Assembly: GCF_030848395.1 (NCBI RefSeq)
Contig: NZ_JAVDBT010000012.1
Span: 79,410 to 143,409 of the forward strand
Origin: Pseudogemmobacter lacusdianii
Lineage (GTDB): Bacteria; Pseudomonadota; Alphaproteobacteria; Rhodobacterales; Rhodobacteraceae
DNA length: 64,000 nucleotides
Direction: 5' to 3'
Positions 42,768-51,771 of this stretch are shown piece after piece (positions within the stretch are counted from its first letter, which is position 1; each line of letters opens with the position of its first letter). A model generated the notes under the pieces. That model was not told where the DNA came from and did no database searches. It saw only the letters and a program-made list of their open reading frames with translations. Position numbers and translations under genes: made by a program.

Positions 42768-44774
42768 TCAGGCGTCGAGAAGGCCGCGGCCTTTCAACAA
42801 AGCCTCCACCCCCGGCATTTTGCCGCGGAATTGGGTGTAAAGCGCCTCGGCATCTTGGCTGCCACCGGCGGAGAGGATGAATTTCTCCAACCTAGCGGCG
42901 GTTTCGGGATCGAAGGGATCGCCGGTTTCTTCAAAGGCCGCGAAGGCATCGGCGTCCATCACCTCGGACCACATGTAGCTGTAATAGCCCGAAGAATAGC
43001 CGTCGCCCGAGAAGACATGCGCGAATTGCGGCGTGGCGTGGCGCATGCGGATCGCGCGCGGCATGCCAAGGCTTTCCAAGACCTCCGCTTGCTTTTGCAT
43101 CGGATCGGCGGGCGGCGGGCCGGAGTGGAATTCCAGATCGACCAGAGCCGAGGAGAGGAATTCGACCGTGGCAAAACCCTGATCATAGGTGCCGGCGTCC
43201 AAAAGCCGCTTCAGAAGATCGGCAGGCATTGGCGCACCCGTCTCGACATGGCGGGCATGGGCTTCGAGCACGGCGGGCACCTCAAGCCAGTGTTCGTAAA
43301 GCTGGCTCGGCAGTTCGACGAAATCGCGGGCGACCGAGGTGCCAGAGATGAACTCATAGGTCACATCCGAAAGCATCTGGTGCAACGCATGGCCGAATTC
43401 GTGGAAGAGCGTGCGGGCGTCGTCGTAGCTGAGAAGGCAGGGATCGCCCTTGGCGAAGTTGCAGACATTGACCACGATCGGCCGCTGCGCGCCGCCCAGC
43501 TTGCGCTGGCTGCGCATGGCCGAGCACCAAGCGCCCGAACGTTTCGAGCCACGCGCGAAATAATCGCCAAGGAAAACAGCGATATGGCTGCCGTTGCGGG
43601 TCACCTCCCAGCCGCGGACGTCGGGGTGGTAGAAGGGGCCATCGATCTCGCGGAACTGCAGGCCGAAGAGCTTCGTGGCGCAGTCGAACATCGCGCCCAG
43701 CATGGCGTTGAGCGAGAGATAGGGCTTCAGCACCGCCTCATCGAGGTCATGCTCGGCCTTGCGGCGCTGCTCGCTGTAATAGCGCCAATCCCAAGCCTCT
43801 AAGGGGCCCGAGATGCCGTCTTTGTGCAGCATCGCCTCCAAGACAGCGGCATCTTCCAGCGCCTTTTTGCGGGCCGGGGTCCAGACGCGCATCAAAAGAT
43901 CGCGCACCGCTTGCGGGGTTTTGGCCATCTCAGGCTCAAGCTTGAAGCTGGCGAAATCTTCGTAGCCCAAAAGCGCCGCCCGCTCGGCACGCAAGGCCAA
44001 GGTCTCAGCCGCGATGCCGCGGTTGTCGGTGGCGCCGCCATTGGCACCGCGCGCGACCCAAGCCTCATAGGCGCGCTGACGCAAGGCGCGGCGGGGCGAG
44101 AATTGCAAGAAGGGCACGATGAGGCTGCGGTTGAGCGTGACCACCGGGCCAAGGCCGCGCTCGGCCCCGGCGGCGCGGGCGGCCTCGATCACGAAGCCGG
44201 GCAGACCTTCGAGGTCGTCTTCGGAAAGCTCCATGAACCAGCTGCGCTCATCCGCCAGAAGGTTCTGGCTGAACTGGGTACCAAGGACGGCGAGCCGGGC
44301 TTTGACCTCCGTCAGCCGCGCGGCCCCTTCCCCCTCCAAAGCCGCGCCGGAGCGGACAAACATGCGGCGGTAAAGCTCCAACACGCGCAGTTGCTCGGGG
44401 CTGAGACCCAGCGTTTCGCGGCGCTGCCAAAGGGTTTCGATCTTGGCATAAAGCAATTTGTTATTGGTGATCTCGCTCGAATAAGCGCTCAGCTTCGGCG
44501 CCAGATCGCGCTGCAAAGCCTCACGCGCATCGGTGGAATCCGCGCCGGCGAGATTGTAGAACACCCCGGCCACCCGGTCGAGCGTCTCGCCAGCCTGCTC
44601 CAAAGCCTCGATCACCTCGGCAAAGCTGGTGCCCGGACCATTGGCGATCTCGGCAATCGCTGCGCGGCCCTCGGCCAAACCCGTCTCAAAAGCCGGCAGG
44701 AAGTCTTCATCCTTGATGTGCGCGAAGGGCGGCAGGCCAAAACCGCCGTCCCATTTCTGCAAAAGCACGTTCAT
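42768..44774 (-). CDS. M3-family metallopeptidase (oligopeptidase A / Dcp type)
   Basis: A 668-residue zinc oligopeptidase. The HExxH zinc motif is HEFGH in TLFHEFGHALHQML, with the third ligand expected in the following conserved acidic helix. Length and the YYSYMWSEVMDADAF C-terminal segment fit PrlC/Dcp. There is no signal peptide, so it should work in the cytoplasm on short peptides. ATG 44774 lies six bases after AAGGAG; an in-frame start seven codons upstream lacks that. Confidence 0.92.
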   Translation of the reverse strand: MNVLLQKWDGGFGLPPFAHIKDEDFLPAFETGLAEGRAAIAEIANGPGTSFAEVIEALEQAGETLDRVAGVFYNLAGADSTDAREALQRDLAPKLSAYSSEITNNKLLYAKIETLWQRRETLGLSPEQLRVLELYRRMFVRSGAALEGEGAARLTEVKARLAVLGTQFSQNLLADERSWFMELSEDDLEGLPGFVIEAARAAGAERGLGPVVTLNRSLIVPFLQFSPRRALRQRAYEAWVARGANGGATDNRGIAAETLALRAERAALLGYEDFASFKLEPEMAKTPQAVRDLLMRVWTPARKKALEDAAVLEAMLHKDGISGPLEAWDWRYYSEQRRKAEHDLDEAVLKPYLSLNAMLGAMFDCATKLFGLQFREIDGPFYHPDVRGWEVTRNGSHIAVFLGDYFARGSKRSGAWCSAMRSQRKLGGAQRPIVVNVCNFAKGDPCLLSYDDARTLFHEFGHALHQMLSDVTYEFISGTSVARDFVELPSQLYEHWLEVPAVLEAHARHVETGAPMPADLLKRLLDAGTYDQGFATVEFLSSALVDLEFHSGPPPADPMQKQAEVLESLGMPRAIRMRHATPQFAHVFSGDGYSSGYYSYMWSEVMDADAFAAFEETGDPFDPETAARLEKFILSAGGSQDAEALYTQFRGKMPGVEALLKGRGLLDA

Positions 44775-44791
44775 CGAACGCTCCTTCCTGA

Positions 44792-44820
44792 TCATTTCTT
44801 GTCTTAAAATATCCCGGGGG
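44792..44820. repeat. Extragenic ATATTT repeat copy
   Basis: Minus-strand reading gives CCCCCGGGATATTTTAAGAC then AAGAAATGAT, just upstream of the M3 peptidase start and next to a GC-rich hairpin. Confidence 0.65.
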
Positions 44821-44855
44821 AGGCGGGCCGCAAGGCCCGGCGGGGGCAGCGCCCC

Positions 44856-45650
44856 CTAAACCCGCTCGCGCCCGCGCATCCGCATCCGGGTCTCAAACCG
44901 CCGCAGCAGCAAAGACAGACCAATCGTCATCACCAGATAGATCAGCGCGGCGACATTATAGGTCTCAAAATAGCGAAAATTGCCTGCTGCCGTCACCTTG
45001 GCCAACTGCGCCACATCGCCGATGCCCAGCACGGCGACCAGTGAGGAATCCTTCACCATCGCGACGAAATCATTGCCCAAGGGCGGCAGAACCATGCGGA
45101 AGGCTTGCGGGAAGAGGATCAGCCGGAAGCGTTGGCGCGGGGTAAGCCCCAAGGCCATAGCCGCCTCGATCTGGCCCTTGTCGACGGCCTGGAGCCCCGC
45201 GCGAAAGATCTCGGCCAGAAAGGCGGAATAGGCCAGCATCAAAGCCAGCACTGCGCGCCACAAAAGCGGCACATCGCGGGTGCGCAAAGTTCCCTCACCA
45301 AAGAGCCAATTCACCCCCTGCACCAGCCCCGGCACCAGCACGAAGGCGACATAGAGCAAGAGCACGATGATCGGCACACCGCGCATCACCTCGATGTAAA
45401 GCCGGGCCAGTTGGCGCAGCCAAAGGCGCTTAGACAGCCCCATCACCGCAAGACCAAGTCCGATCAGGCAGGCCCCGATATAGGCGAAGACCGCCACACC
45501 AAGGGTGATCCAGATCCCCTTGGTGAGCGTTCTTAAAGCGCTGCGATAGGTGTCATCCGACAGCACCTCGTAGAAAAGCCAAAGGCCGGTGACCGCAAGG
45601 ATCACCAGCCACCAGGGAAAATCGTTTTCAGGCTTAGAACTGGGCGTCAT
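44856..45650 (-). CDS. Amino-acid ABC transporter permease (HisM/GlnP type)
   Basis: A 264-residue permease. The EAA loop appears in ALGLTPRQRFRLILFPQAFR, and FRAGLQAVDKGQIEAA is typical of polar amino-acid permeases. Membrane spans start at about residue 14, with an N-terminal extra span before the main domain. It follows the binding-protein gene by 46 bases on the same strand. No ATPase gene is adjacent on this side (an M3 peptidase follows), so it must share one from elsewhere. Confidence 0.9.
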   Translation of the reverse strand: MTPSSKPENDFPWWLVILAVTGLWLFYEVLSDDTYRSALRTLTKGIWITLGVAVFAYIGACLIGLGLAVMGLSKRLWLRQLARLYIEVMRGVPIIVLLLYVAFVLVPGLVQGVNWLFGEGTLRTRDVPLLWRAVLALMLAYSAFLAEIFRAGLQAVDKGQIEAAMALGLTPRQRFRLILFPQAFRMVLPPLGNDFVAMVKDSSLVAVLGIGDVAQLAKVTAAGNFRYFETYNVAALIYLVMTIGLSLLLRRFETRMRMRGRERV

Positions 45651-45696
45651 CGGTCGGCGCGCGGGGCAAGCGCCCCGAGCCCATTAGGCCAAAGGT

Positions 45697-46485
45697 TCAT
45701 TCGCCCATCTTATAGTCAACGAACCACTTTTGGTTCAGCGCATCCAGCGTGCCATCAGCCTGCATCGCGGCAATCGCGGCATTGACCGGCTCCACCAGAT
45801 CCGAGCCTTTGGGGAAGATGAAGCCGAAATCTTCCGATGCCAGCGGCTCACCGATGATTTTCAGCGTGCCGTTCGAGGCACCAACATAGCCATTGGCCCC
45901 GGTCGAATCCGACAAAGTCAGATCGACATCGCCACTCTTCAGCGCCTCAAGCCCAGCGCCAAAGGTTTCAAACTTGATGATGCGGGGGTTTTCCTCATTG
46001 CCGTCGAGAATATCGTAAACGGCGGCATAGAAGGGCGAGGTTCCGGGCTGGGCCGAAACCAAAAGGTTCGGATCGGCGGCGAAGCTGGCGGCATCGGTGA
46101 AACGCGTCTCATCGGCGCGCACCATCATCAGCATTTCCGAGCGCATATAGGCGTCGGAAAAATCGACCATCTCCATCCGCTCTTCCTTGATGGTGATTCC
46201 GGTCATGCCGATGTCATATTGCGCCTCGGAGATTGCGGGGATCATCGCATCCCAGCTGGTGTTTTCGTATTTCACCACGGCGTTCAGACGCTTAGCGACC
46301 TCGGCCATCGCATCATATTCCCAGCCCACCGCAGCGCCGGATTTGTCAAGGAACTGCAGCGGCGGATAGGCGTTTTCGGTGACAACCACGATTTCCTTGC
46401 CGCCCAGATCCGGCAGATCTTGCGCAAGGCTGGTCGTGGCGAAAAGCGTCAGCGCGGCAGCGCCAAAGGCGGTGGTCAGTTTCAT
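45697..46485 (-). CDS. Amino-acid ABC transporter substrate-binding protein
   Basis: A 262-residue family-3 periplasmic binding protein with a Sec signal ([22 protein letters not shown], cleavage after SLA). [22 protein letters not shown] is the family opening and [14 protein letters not shown] the core motif with the Arg/Asp amino-acid contact region. The ligand is likely a polar amino acid but is not fixed by sequence. First gene of a two-gene unit with the permease. Confidence 0.92.
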   Translation of the reverse strand: MKLTTAFGAAALTLFATTSLAQDLPDLGGKEIVVVTENAYPPLQFLDKSGAAVGWEYDAMAEVAKRLNAVVKYENTSWDAMIPAISEAQYDIGMTGITIKEERMEMVDFSDAYMRSEMLMMVRADETRFTDAASFAADPNLLVSAQPGTSPFYAAVYDILDGNEENPRIIKFETFGAGLEALKSGDVDLTLSDSTGANGYVGASNGTLKIIGEPLASEDFGFIFPKGSDLVEPVNAAIAAMQADGTLDALNQKWFVDYKMGE

Positions 46486-46685
46486 GGGTCAGGCTCCCCT
46501 CAGGTTTGGCACGACTATGATGAAGCGGCTAGCGGCTTGCAAGAAGTGTCCGCTGCTGGCGCAGGCCGCGCCGACCATCCGCAGGCCGAGATGTGCGGCC
46601 ACGCACAATAAATCACCGGCTGCGCCCAATTGCACAATGAGCGGTGGACCGCCATCTTGCCTTTAAGAAGACAAAGGAGAACCTC

Positions 46686-47480
46686 ATGGCACGGATGCCC
46701 ACCTATTTTATCAGCCACGGCGGCGGCCCTTGGCCTTGGATGCCCGATTGGCGCGCCCGCTTTGTGAACCTTGAAGCCAGCTTCAATGCGATGGTCAAAG
46801 AATTGCCCGAGACGCCGAAGGCTATCTTGATGATCTCGGGTCACTGGGAGGATGACAGCTTCGCCGTCATGTCCTCGGCCCAGCCGCCGATGGTTTATGA
46901 CTATCACGGCTTCCCGCCGCACACCTTTGAGATCCAGTATAAATCCCCCGGCGCGCCTGAACTGGCGCAGCGCACGGCGGATTTGATTGCCGCCGCAGGT
47001 CTGCCGGTGCGGTTGGATCCGGTGCAGGGCTATGACCACGGCACCTTTGTGCCGGCCTATGTGATGTATCCCGATGCCTCGGTGCCATTGTTCCAAGTAT
47101 CCTTGCGCAAAGGATATTCTCCCGAAGAGCACTTGGCATTGGGCCGCGCTTTGGCGCCCTTGCGCGATGAGGGCGTGCTGATCCTTGGCTCTGGCCTCAG
47201 CTATCACAACCTGCGCAACTTTGGCCCTGGCGCGAAAGTCCCCTCGGAGGCCTTTGACAAATGGCTGGGCGAGACTTTGGCCCTGCCCCCGGCCGAGCGC
47301 ACGGCGCAGCTTTTGGACTGGGAAAAAGCCCCGCATGCCCGCGAGGCCCATGCCGAGGAAGACCATTTCATCCCGGTCTATGCCGCTTTGGGCGCAGCCG
47401 AAGGTGAGGTGGCGACGCGGGTCTATCACGACACCGATCTTTTTGGCGGCGTCACCGCCTCGAGCTACCGCTTCGGCTAA
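46686..47480 (+). CDS. DODA-type extradiol ring-opening dioxygenase
   Basis: A 264-residue member of the LigB/4,5-DOPA dioxygenase family. The metal-binding and catalytic His residues are visible in FISHGGGPWPW, LMISGHWEDD, GYDHGTFVP and GLSYHNLR. Bacterial members open catechol-type rings of varied substrates, so no substrate is assigned. The ATG at 46686 lies after AAAGGAG; earlier in-frame starts would add an unfamilial extension. It is not linked to other aromatic catabolism genes here. Confidence 0.88.
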   Translation: MARMPTYFISHGGGPWPWMPDWRARFVNLEASFNAMVKELPETPKAILMISGHWEDDSFAVMSSAQPPMVYDYHGFPPHTFEIQYKSPGAPELAQRTADLIAAAGLPVRLDPVQGYDHGTFVPAYVMYPDASVPLFQVSLRKGYSPEEHLALGRALAPLRDEGVLILGSGLSYHNLRNFGPGAKVPSEAFDKWLGETLALPPAERTAQLLDWEKAPHAREAHAEEDHFIPVYAALGAAEGEVATRVYHDTDLFGGVTASSYRFG

Positions 47481-47497
47481 GATCTGAGGAAACGTTA

Positions 47498-47529
47498 AGA
47501 AAGGGGCGGCTTCGGCTGCCCCTTTTCTT
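47498..47529. terminator. Bidirectional terminator
   Basis: AAGAAAGGGGC and GCCCCTTTTCTT form a strong stem with GG..CT in the loop region, between the convergent dioxygenase and ThiF/MoeB genes. Confidence 0.85.
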
Positions 47530-48580
47530 ATGGCTTGTGCGAGGCAGGCGGCGCTGTGCCACAGATTGCGCAATCGCCGCGGCGCTTGAGGCCGATCACA
47601 CGCGTCTCGGCATAAAGCGCGTCGTGGATCATCAGGCGACCGCGCAAGGGCTCACCCGCGCCGGTGATCAGCTTCAGCGCCTCCATCGCCATCATTGTGC
47701 CAATGATCCCCGGCAAGGGCGAGGCAACCCCGGCTTCGGCGCAGGTTGGCACCATGCCCGGCGCAGGACGATTGGGGAAAATGCAATGCGCGCAAGGGGC
47801 GCCGCGCGCCGGATCCCAGATGGAAAGTTGCCCCTCCCATTGGGTAATCGCGCCTGAAATCAATGGCTTGCCCGCATTGACGCAAGCGATGTTCACCAGA
47901 TCGCGCGTGTCGAAATTATCGGTGCCATCCAGCACAAGATCGTAATCTTCCAAGAGATCACCGGCATTCTCGGCGGTGATCTCACGGTGATAGGGGCGCA
48001 GGGCGATAAAGGGGTTCAGCGCCTTCATCGCCGCTTCAGCCGAGAAAACCTTGGGCATGCCGATGCCCGCATCGCGGTGGATGACTTGGCGCTGCAGGTT
48101 CGAGGCCTCAACCACATCTGCATCGATGACGCCGATGGTGCCAACGCCGCTGGCGGCCAAATAAAGGAGCGCTGGCGAGCCAAGCCCCCCTGCCCCCACC
48201 ACCAAAACCCGCGCCTCTTTCAGCCGCTTTTGCCCCGGCCCGCCAATCTCGCGCAGAAGGATATGGCGGGTGTAGCGGTTCAGTTCTGCATCAGAAAAGC
48301 CTGCGGTTTGCGGCACCGGCTCGGGCCGTTTGATCCGCGCTTTCACGGCCTGAAAGAAGCTCGCGTATAGAAAGATGCCAAGCCCCAAAAGGCCCAAGAC
48401 CAGCCAAGCTTGGAACTCTCCGCCAAGGATGCGCGCTGGCCCTTCAGCACCGAAGCGGGGGGAGTGGACCAGAAGGATGAGCCCCAGCCAGAGCGCCGAG
48501 ATGGTCCAAAGCGCCAGCCGCTTTGCGCCGCGCCAAAGGCCAAAGCCCCAGATCGCCGCAAAGCCGAAAAGTCCGATCAT
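47528..48580 (-). CDS. ThiF/MoeB-family adenylyltransferase with N-terminal membrane segments
   Basis: A 350-residue E1-like enzyme. The first ~85 residues contain two or three hydrophobic segments; the rest is a MoeB/ThiF/HesA domain. GAGGLGSPALL binds nucleotide, the catalytic Cys is in VPTCAEAGV, and zinc Cys pairs are PCAHC and CAICG. There is no rhodanese domain. MoeB activates the MoaD C-terminus for molybdopterin; ThiF does likewise with ThiS, so the partner is open. The ATG overlaps the dut stop by four bases. Confidence 0.88.
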   Translation of the reverse strand: MIGLFGFAAIWGFGLWRGAKRLALWTISALWLGLILLVHSPRFGAEGPARILGGEFQAWLVLGLLGLGIFLYASFFQAVKARIKRPEPVPQTAGFSDAELNRYTRHILLREIGGPGQKRLKEARVLVVGAGGLGSPALLYLAASGVGTIGVIDADVVEASNLQRQVIHRDAGIGMPKVFSAEAAMKALNPFIALRPYHREITAENAGDLLEDYDLVLDGTDNFDTRDLVNIACVNAGKPLISGAITQWEGQLSIWDPARGAPCAHCIFPNRPAPGMVPTCAEAGVASPLPGIIGTMMAMEALKLITGAGEPLRGRLMIHDALYAETRVIGLKRRGDCAICGTAPPASHKP

Positions 48581-49071
48581 CTCAAGCCCAAGCCAAAACT
48601 CACCGCGCCAAATCCGGTGGAGCCGAAGCCGCCTTCGCCGCGATCGGTGCTGTCGAGCGCCTCGACCACCACGAAGCTTGCTTGCACCACAGGGGCCACC
48701 ACGGCTTGGGCGACCCGGTCGCCGTGCCGGATCGTGTAAGGTTCAGGCCCAAGGTTAATGAGCGCCACGCCCAAGGGGCCGCGATAATCGCTGTCGATGG
48801 TGCCCGGCGTATTTGGCAATGAAATCCCATGTTTCGTCGCCAGACCCGAGCGCGGACGGATCTGCATCTCAAACCCTGCCGGGATCGCGACGCGCAGGCC
48901 CGTGGGGCAGATCGCGCGCTGCATCGGTTGCAGGGTCAGCCCTTCCGCGCGGCTCTCGGGCGGAAAATTGGCGCAAATATCGGCCCCCGCCGCGCCAGCG
49001 GTTTGGTAAATCGGCAAGGGCAGTTCGGGATCGGCCCAATCCTCGCGCAGAATGGCAACCGAAATACTCAT
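48577..49071 (-). CDS. dut: dUTP diphosphatase
   Basis: A 164-residue trimeric dUTPase. Motifs in order are AGADICANF, PRSGLATKHGI, GTIDSDYRGPLGV, and the C-terminal glycine-rich RGEGGFGSTG. It hydrolyses dUTP to dUMP, keeping uracil out of DNA. It overlaps coaBC upstream and the MoeB-like gene downstream, each by four bases. Confidence 0.96.
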   Translation of the reverse strand: MSISVAILREDWADPELPLPIYQTAGAAGADICANFPPESRAEGLTLQPMQRAICPTGLRVAIPAGFEMQIRPRSGLATKHGISLPNTPGTIDSDYRGPLGVALINLGPEPYTIRHGDRVAQAVVAPVVQASFVVVEALDSTDRGEGGFGSTGFGAVSFGLGLR

Positions 49072-50264
49072 GACAACACCTCCGCGATCCGGGCGGCCAA
49101 GCGGCGCGCCACCTCATCCTTGCCCATGCGCGGCCATGCCTCGGCACCGGTCTCCGAGATCAAAGTGACCGCGTTTTCGCTGCCGCCCATGATGCCGGTG
49201 GCGGGCGAGACATCATTGGCGACGATCCAGTCGCAGCCCTTGCGGAGCCGTTTGGCCGTGGCGTGTTCGACCACGGTTTCGGTTTCAGCGGCAAAGCCCA
49301 CCACCAATTGCGGGCGGTTGGCAGATTTGGAAACCGTTGCAAGAATATCGGGGTTTTCGGCAAAGTTCAGCGCCGGGGCGCGGCCCGAGCCGTCTTTCTT
49401 CATCTTCTGCGCGCCCGCGTTTTCCACCCGCCAATCGGCGACGGCGGCGGCCATGACGGCAGCATCTGCGGGCAAAGCGGCCTCAACCGCCGCCAGCATC
49501 TCACGCGCAGTCTCAACCCGAATGACCGTAACGCCCGATGGGGGCGGGACTGTGGCGGGGCCAGTGACAAAACTGACCCGTGCGCCCAGATCACGCAAAG
49601 CAGCAGCGACGGCCGTGCCTTGCGCACCCGAGGAACGGTTGGCGATATAGCGAACCGGATCAATGGGTTCATGGGTGGGACCCGAGGTGACAAGCACATG
49701 TTTGCCCTGCAAAGGGCCTGCGGAAAAGAGCGCCTCAACCGCGGCGACAATCTCTAAAGGTTCGGCCATACGGCCCTCACCAGCCTCACCGCGTTCGGCC
49801 ATTTCTCCACGATTGGGGCCGATGAAATGCAGCCCATCGCCTTGCAAAGTGGCATGGTTGCGCCGCGTCGCGGCATGCGCCCACATCGCGGGGTTCATCG
49901 CCGGAGCCAAAAGGACCGGCGCTTTGGTGGCCAAAAGCACCGCACCGGCCAGATCGCCCGCAAGACCCTGCGCCATTTGCGCCATCCGGTCGGCGGTGGC
50001 AGGGGCGATCAGCACGAGATCGGTGTCACGGGCCAGACGGATATGGCCGACATCCTGCTCGTCCTGACGGTCGAAAAGATCGGTGAAAACATGATCCGCG
50101 GTCAAAGCCCCGACCGCGAGCGGCGTGATGAACTCCTGCGCGCCGGCTGTCATCACCGCGCGGACCTTCACCCCACGCTCGCGCAAGCGGCGGATCAGAT
50201 CCAAGCTTTTATAGGCCGCGATCCCGCCGCCGATGATCAAAAGCACCCGTTTCCCGGCCAGCAT
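49068..50264 (-). CDS. coaBC: Bifunctional phosphopantothenoylcysteine decarboxylase/synthetase
   Basis: A 398-residue fusion of CoaC (about 1-190; AYKSLDLIRRL near the start, PAMNPAMW as the substrate loop) and CoaB (about 195-398; VTSGPTHEPIDPVR). It makes 4'-phosphopantetheine for coenzyme A. ATG 50264 lies six bases after GAGG; an in-frame GTG at 50276 lacks a site. First gene of coaBC-dut-moeB-like. Confidence 0.96.
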   Translation of the reverse strand: MLAGKRVLLIIGGGIAAYKSLDLIRRLRERGVKVRAVMTAGAQEFITPLAVGALTADHVFTDLFDRQDEQDVGHIRLARDTDLVLIAPATADRMAQMAQGLAGDLAGAVLLATKAPVLLAPAMNPAMWAHAATRRNHATLQGDGLHFIGPNRGEMAERGEAGEGRMAEPLEIVAAVEALFSAGPLQGKHVLVTSGPTHEPIDPVRYIANRSSGAQGTAVAAALRDLGARVSFVTGPATVPPPSGVTVIRVETAREMLAAVEAALPADAAVMAAAVADWRVENAGAQKMKKDGSGRAPALNFAENPDILATVSKSANRPQLVVGFAAETETVVEHATAKRLRKGCDWIVANDVSPATGIMGGSENAVTLISETGAEAWPRMGKDEVARRLAARIAEVLS

Positions 50265-50402
50265 TGCGCACCTCACTTTCGGTGTAGGTTAGGGCGAGGG
50301 CCGGGCAAACTCAACGGCTTGCAGGCGGGAAATCCCGCGTGCTGGCCGCTTTTGGACCTTCGCGGCAGCGCGCGGCAGGGCTATACAAAGCCAGTTTCGC
50401 CG

Positions 50403-50954
50403 ATGAGGTTGCCTGTGCCCCCTGCCCCGCTGATCTTGCCGCATCTGACCCTCATCACCGGCGGCGCGCGTTCGGGAAAATCCACTTATGCCGAGGTTTT
50501 GGCCAAGGGCTGCGGGCTGAAACGGCGCTATATTGCCACCGCGCAGGCCTTTGACGGCGAGATGGAGGAGCGGATTGCCCTGCACCAAGCCCAGCGCGGC
50601 ACGGATTGGGTAACGGTTGAGGCGCCGTTGGATTTGGGCTTCGCCTTGGCACAAGCGCAGCCCGATGAGGTGGTTTTGGTCGATTGCCTCACGCTGTGGC
50701 TGACCAATCATTTGCTGGCAGATCATGAACTTACAACAGAATCTGCGCGTTTGATTGAGGCTTTGACGGCATGCCCCGCACGGGTCATTTGCGTGACCAA
50801 TGAGGTCGGCTCGGGCATCGTGCCGCTGGATGCTTTGTCGCGGCGTTTCCGGGATGAGCAGGGGCGGCTGAACCAGCGCGTGGCGGCGGCGGCCGATCTG
50901 GCAGTGGCGGTCTTTGCGGGCCTGCCTTTGGCTCTGAAAGGTCACCTTCCGTGA
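50403..50954 (+). CDS. cobU: Adenosylcobinamide kinase / guanylyltransferase
   Basis: A 183-residue CobU/CobP enzyme. The P-loop is TGGARSGKST, IALHQAQRGTDW carries the guanylylation His region, and LVDCLTLWLTN and TNEVGSGIVP follow. It phosphorylates adenosylcobinamide and adds GMP in nucleotide-loop assembly of vitamin B12. The start may be ATG 50403 or GTG 50415, which has GAGG six bases ahead. It overlaps the next gene by four bases (GTGA). Confidence 0.93.
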   Translation: MRLPVPPAPLILPHLTLITGGARSGKSTYAEVLAKGCGLKRRYIATAQAFDGEMEERIALHQAQRGTDWVTVEAPLDLGFALAQAQPDEVVLVDCLTLWLTNHLLADHELTTESARLIEALTACPARVICVTNEVGSGIVPLDALSRRFRDEQGRLNQRVAAAADLAVAVFAGLPLALKGHLP

Positions 50955-51511
50955 CCCGGTTTTGGCTGGTGCGCCACGCGCCGACCCATGCCAAATGCAT
51001 GATTGGCTGGACTGATCTGCCGGCCGATCTTTCCGACAGTGCTGCTTTGCAGCGGCTGCACCAGTACTTGCCCGAAAAGGCGCCGGTGATCTCATCCGAT
51101 CTGTCGCGCGCCGTGGCCACCGCCGATTTCCTCGGCCGCGTCCGCTTGCCGCATGACCCCGATCTGCGCGAGATGCATTTCGGAGCTTGGGAAACCCGTT
51201 CATTCGCCGAAATTGAGGCTGAGACGCCCGAGCTTATCAACGCCTTTTGGGAGCATCCCGGCGATGTCCGCCCGCCCGGCGGCGAAAGCTGGAACAGGCT
51301 ATTGGCCCGCAGTGTGACCGCACTTAAGCGCCTGCAAGGCCTTGCTCCCGATATCATCGTCGTCGCCCATTTCGGCCCGATCCTCTGCGCTTTGCAGACC
51401 GCACTTGGGATCTCGACCGAAGAGGCTTTCGCGCAAAGGATCGACAATCTTTCGGTGACAAGCCTGAGCCTTACTCCTGCTCAAACCTTTGAAATCAATT
51501 ACCTTCCCTGA
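50951..51511 (+). CDS. Histidine phosphatase family protein (CobC-like)
   Basis: A 186-residue phosphoglycerate-mutase-fold phosphatase. The RHG-type motif is LVRHAPTH, the acid residue is in REMHFGAWE, and the second His is in VAHFGPI. Overlap with cobU suggests the alpha-ribazole-phosphate phosphatase role (CobC), but this family has wide substrate range. It starts with GTG. Confidence 0.82.
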   Translation: MTRFWLVRHAPTHAKCMIGWTDLPADLSDSAALQRLHQYLPEKAPVISSDLSRAVATADFLGRVRLPHDPDLREMHFGAWETRSFAEIEAETPELINAFWEHPGDVRPPGGESWNRLLARSVTALKRLQGLAPDIIVVAHFGPILCALQTALGISTEEAFAQRIDNLSVTSLSLTPAQTFEINYLP

Positions 51512-51771
51512 ACGCCCATCACCGGCTTGGTCGTGCGAGGTCCTAACCTTGAGCAGCCCGGCGATTGGGCTGACGGAAAGGTAACCGGCCGAGCGAGGCC
51601 CATCGCTTTGCCCCAGCCCCCAACATAAGCGCCGTGCTCGCCCCCCATTCATGGCGCATATTGACCGGTCCGCTCTGCGGAGCGCGTCTTTGCTTACCTT
51701 TTCTTAACCATTCCTCCGCTACCCCAAAGGCGAAGCCCTTTTTTAACCAACTTTAAGCAGAAAGCCGGAGC

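Noticed and set aside
50277..50402. Cobalamin riboswitch before cobU
   Set aside because: I could not find the GCCACTG B12-box core or the expected stems in the short upstream gap.
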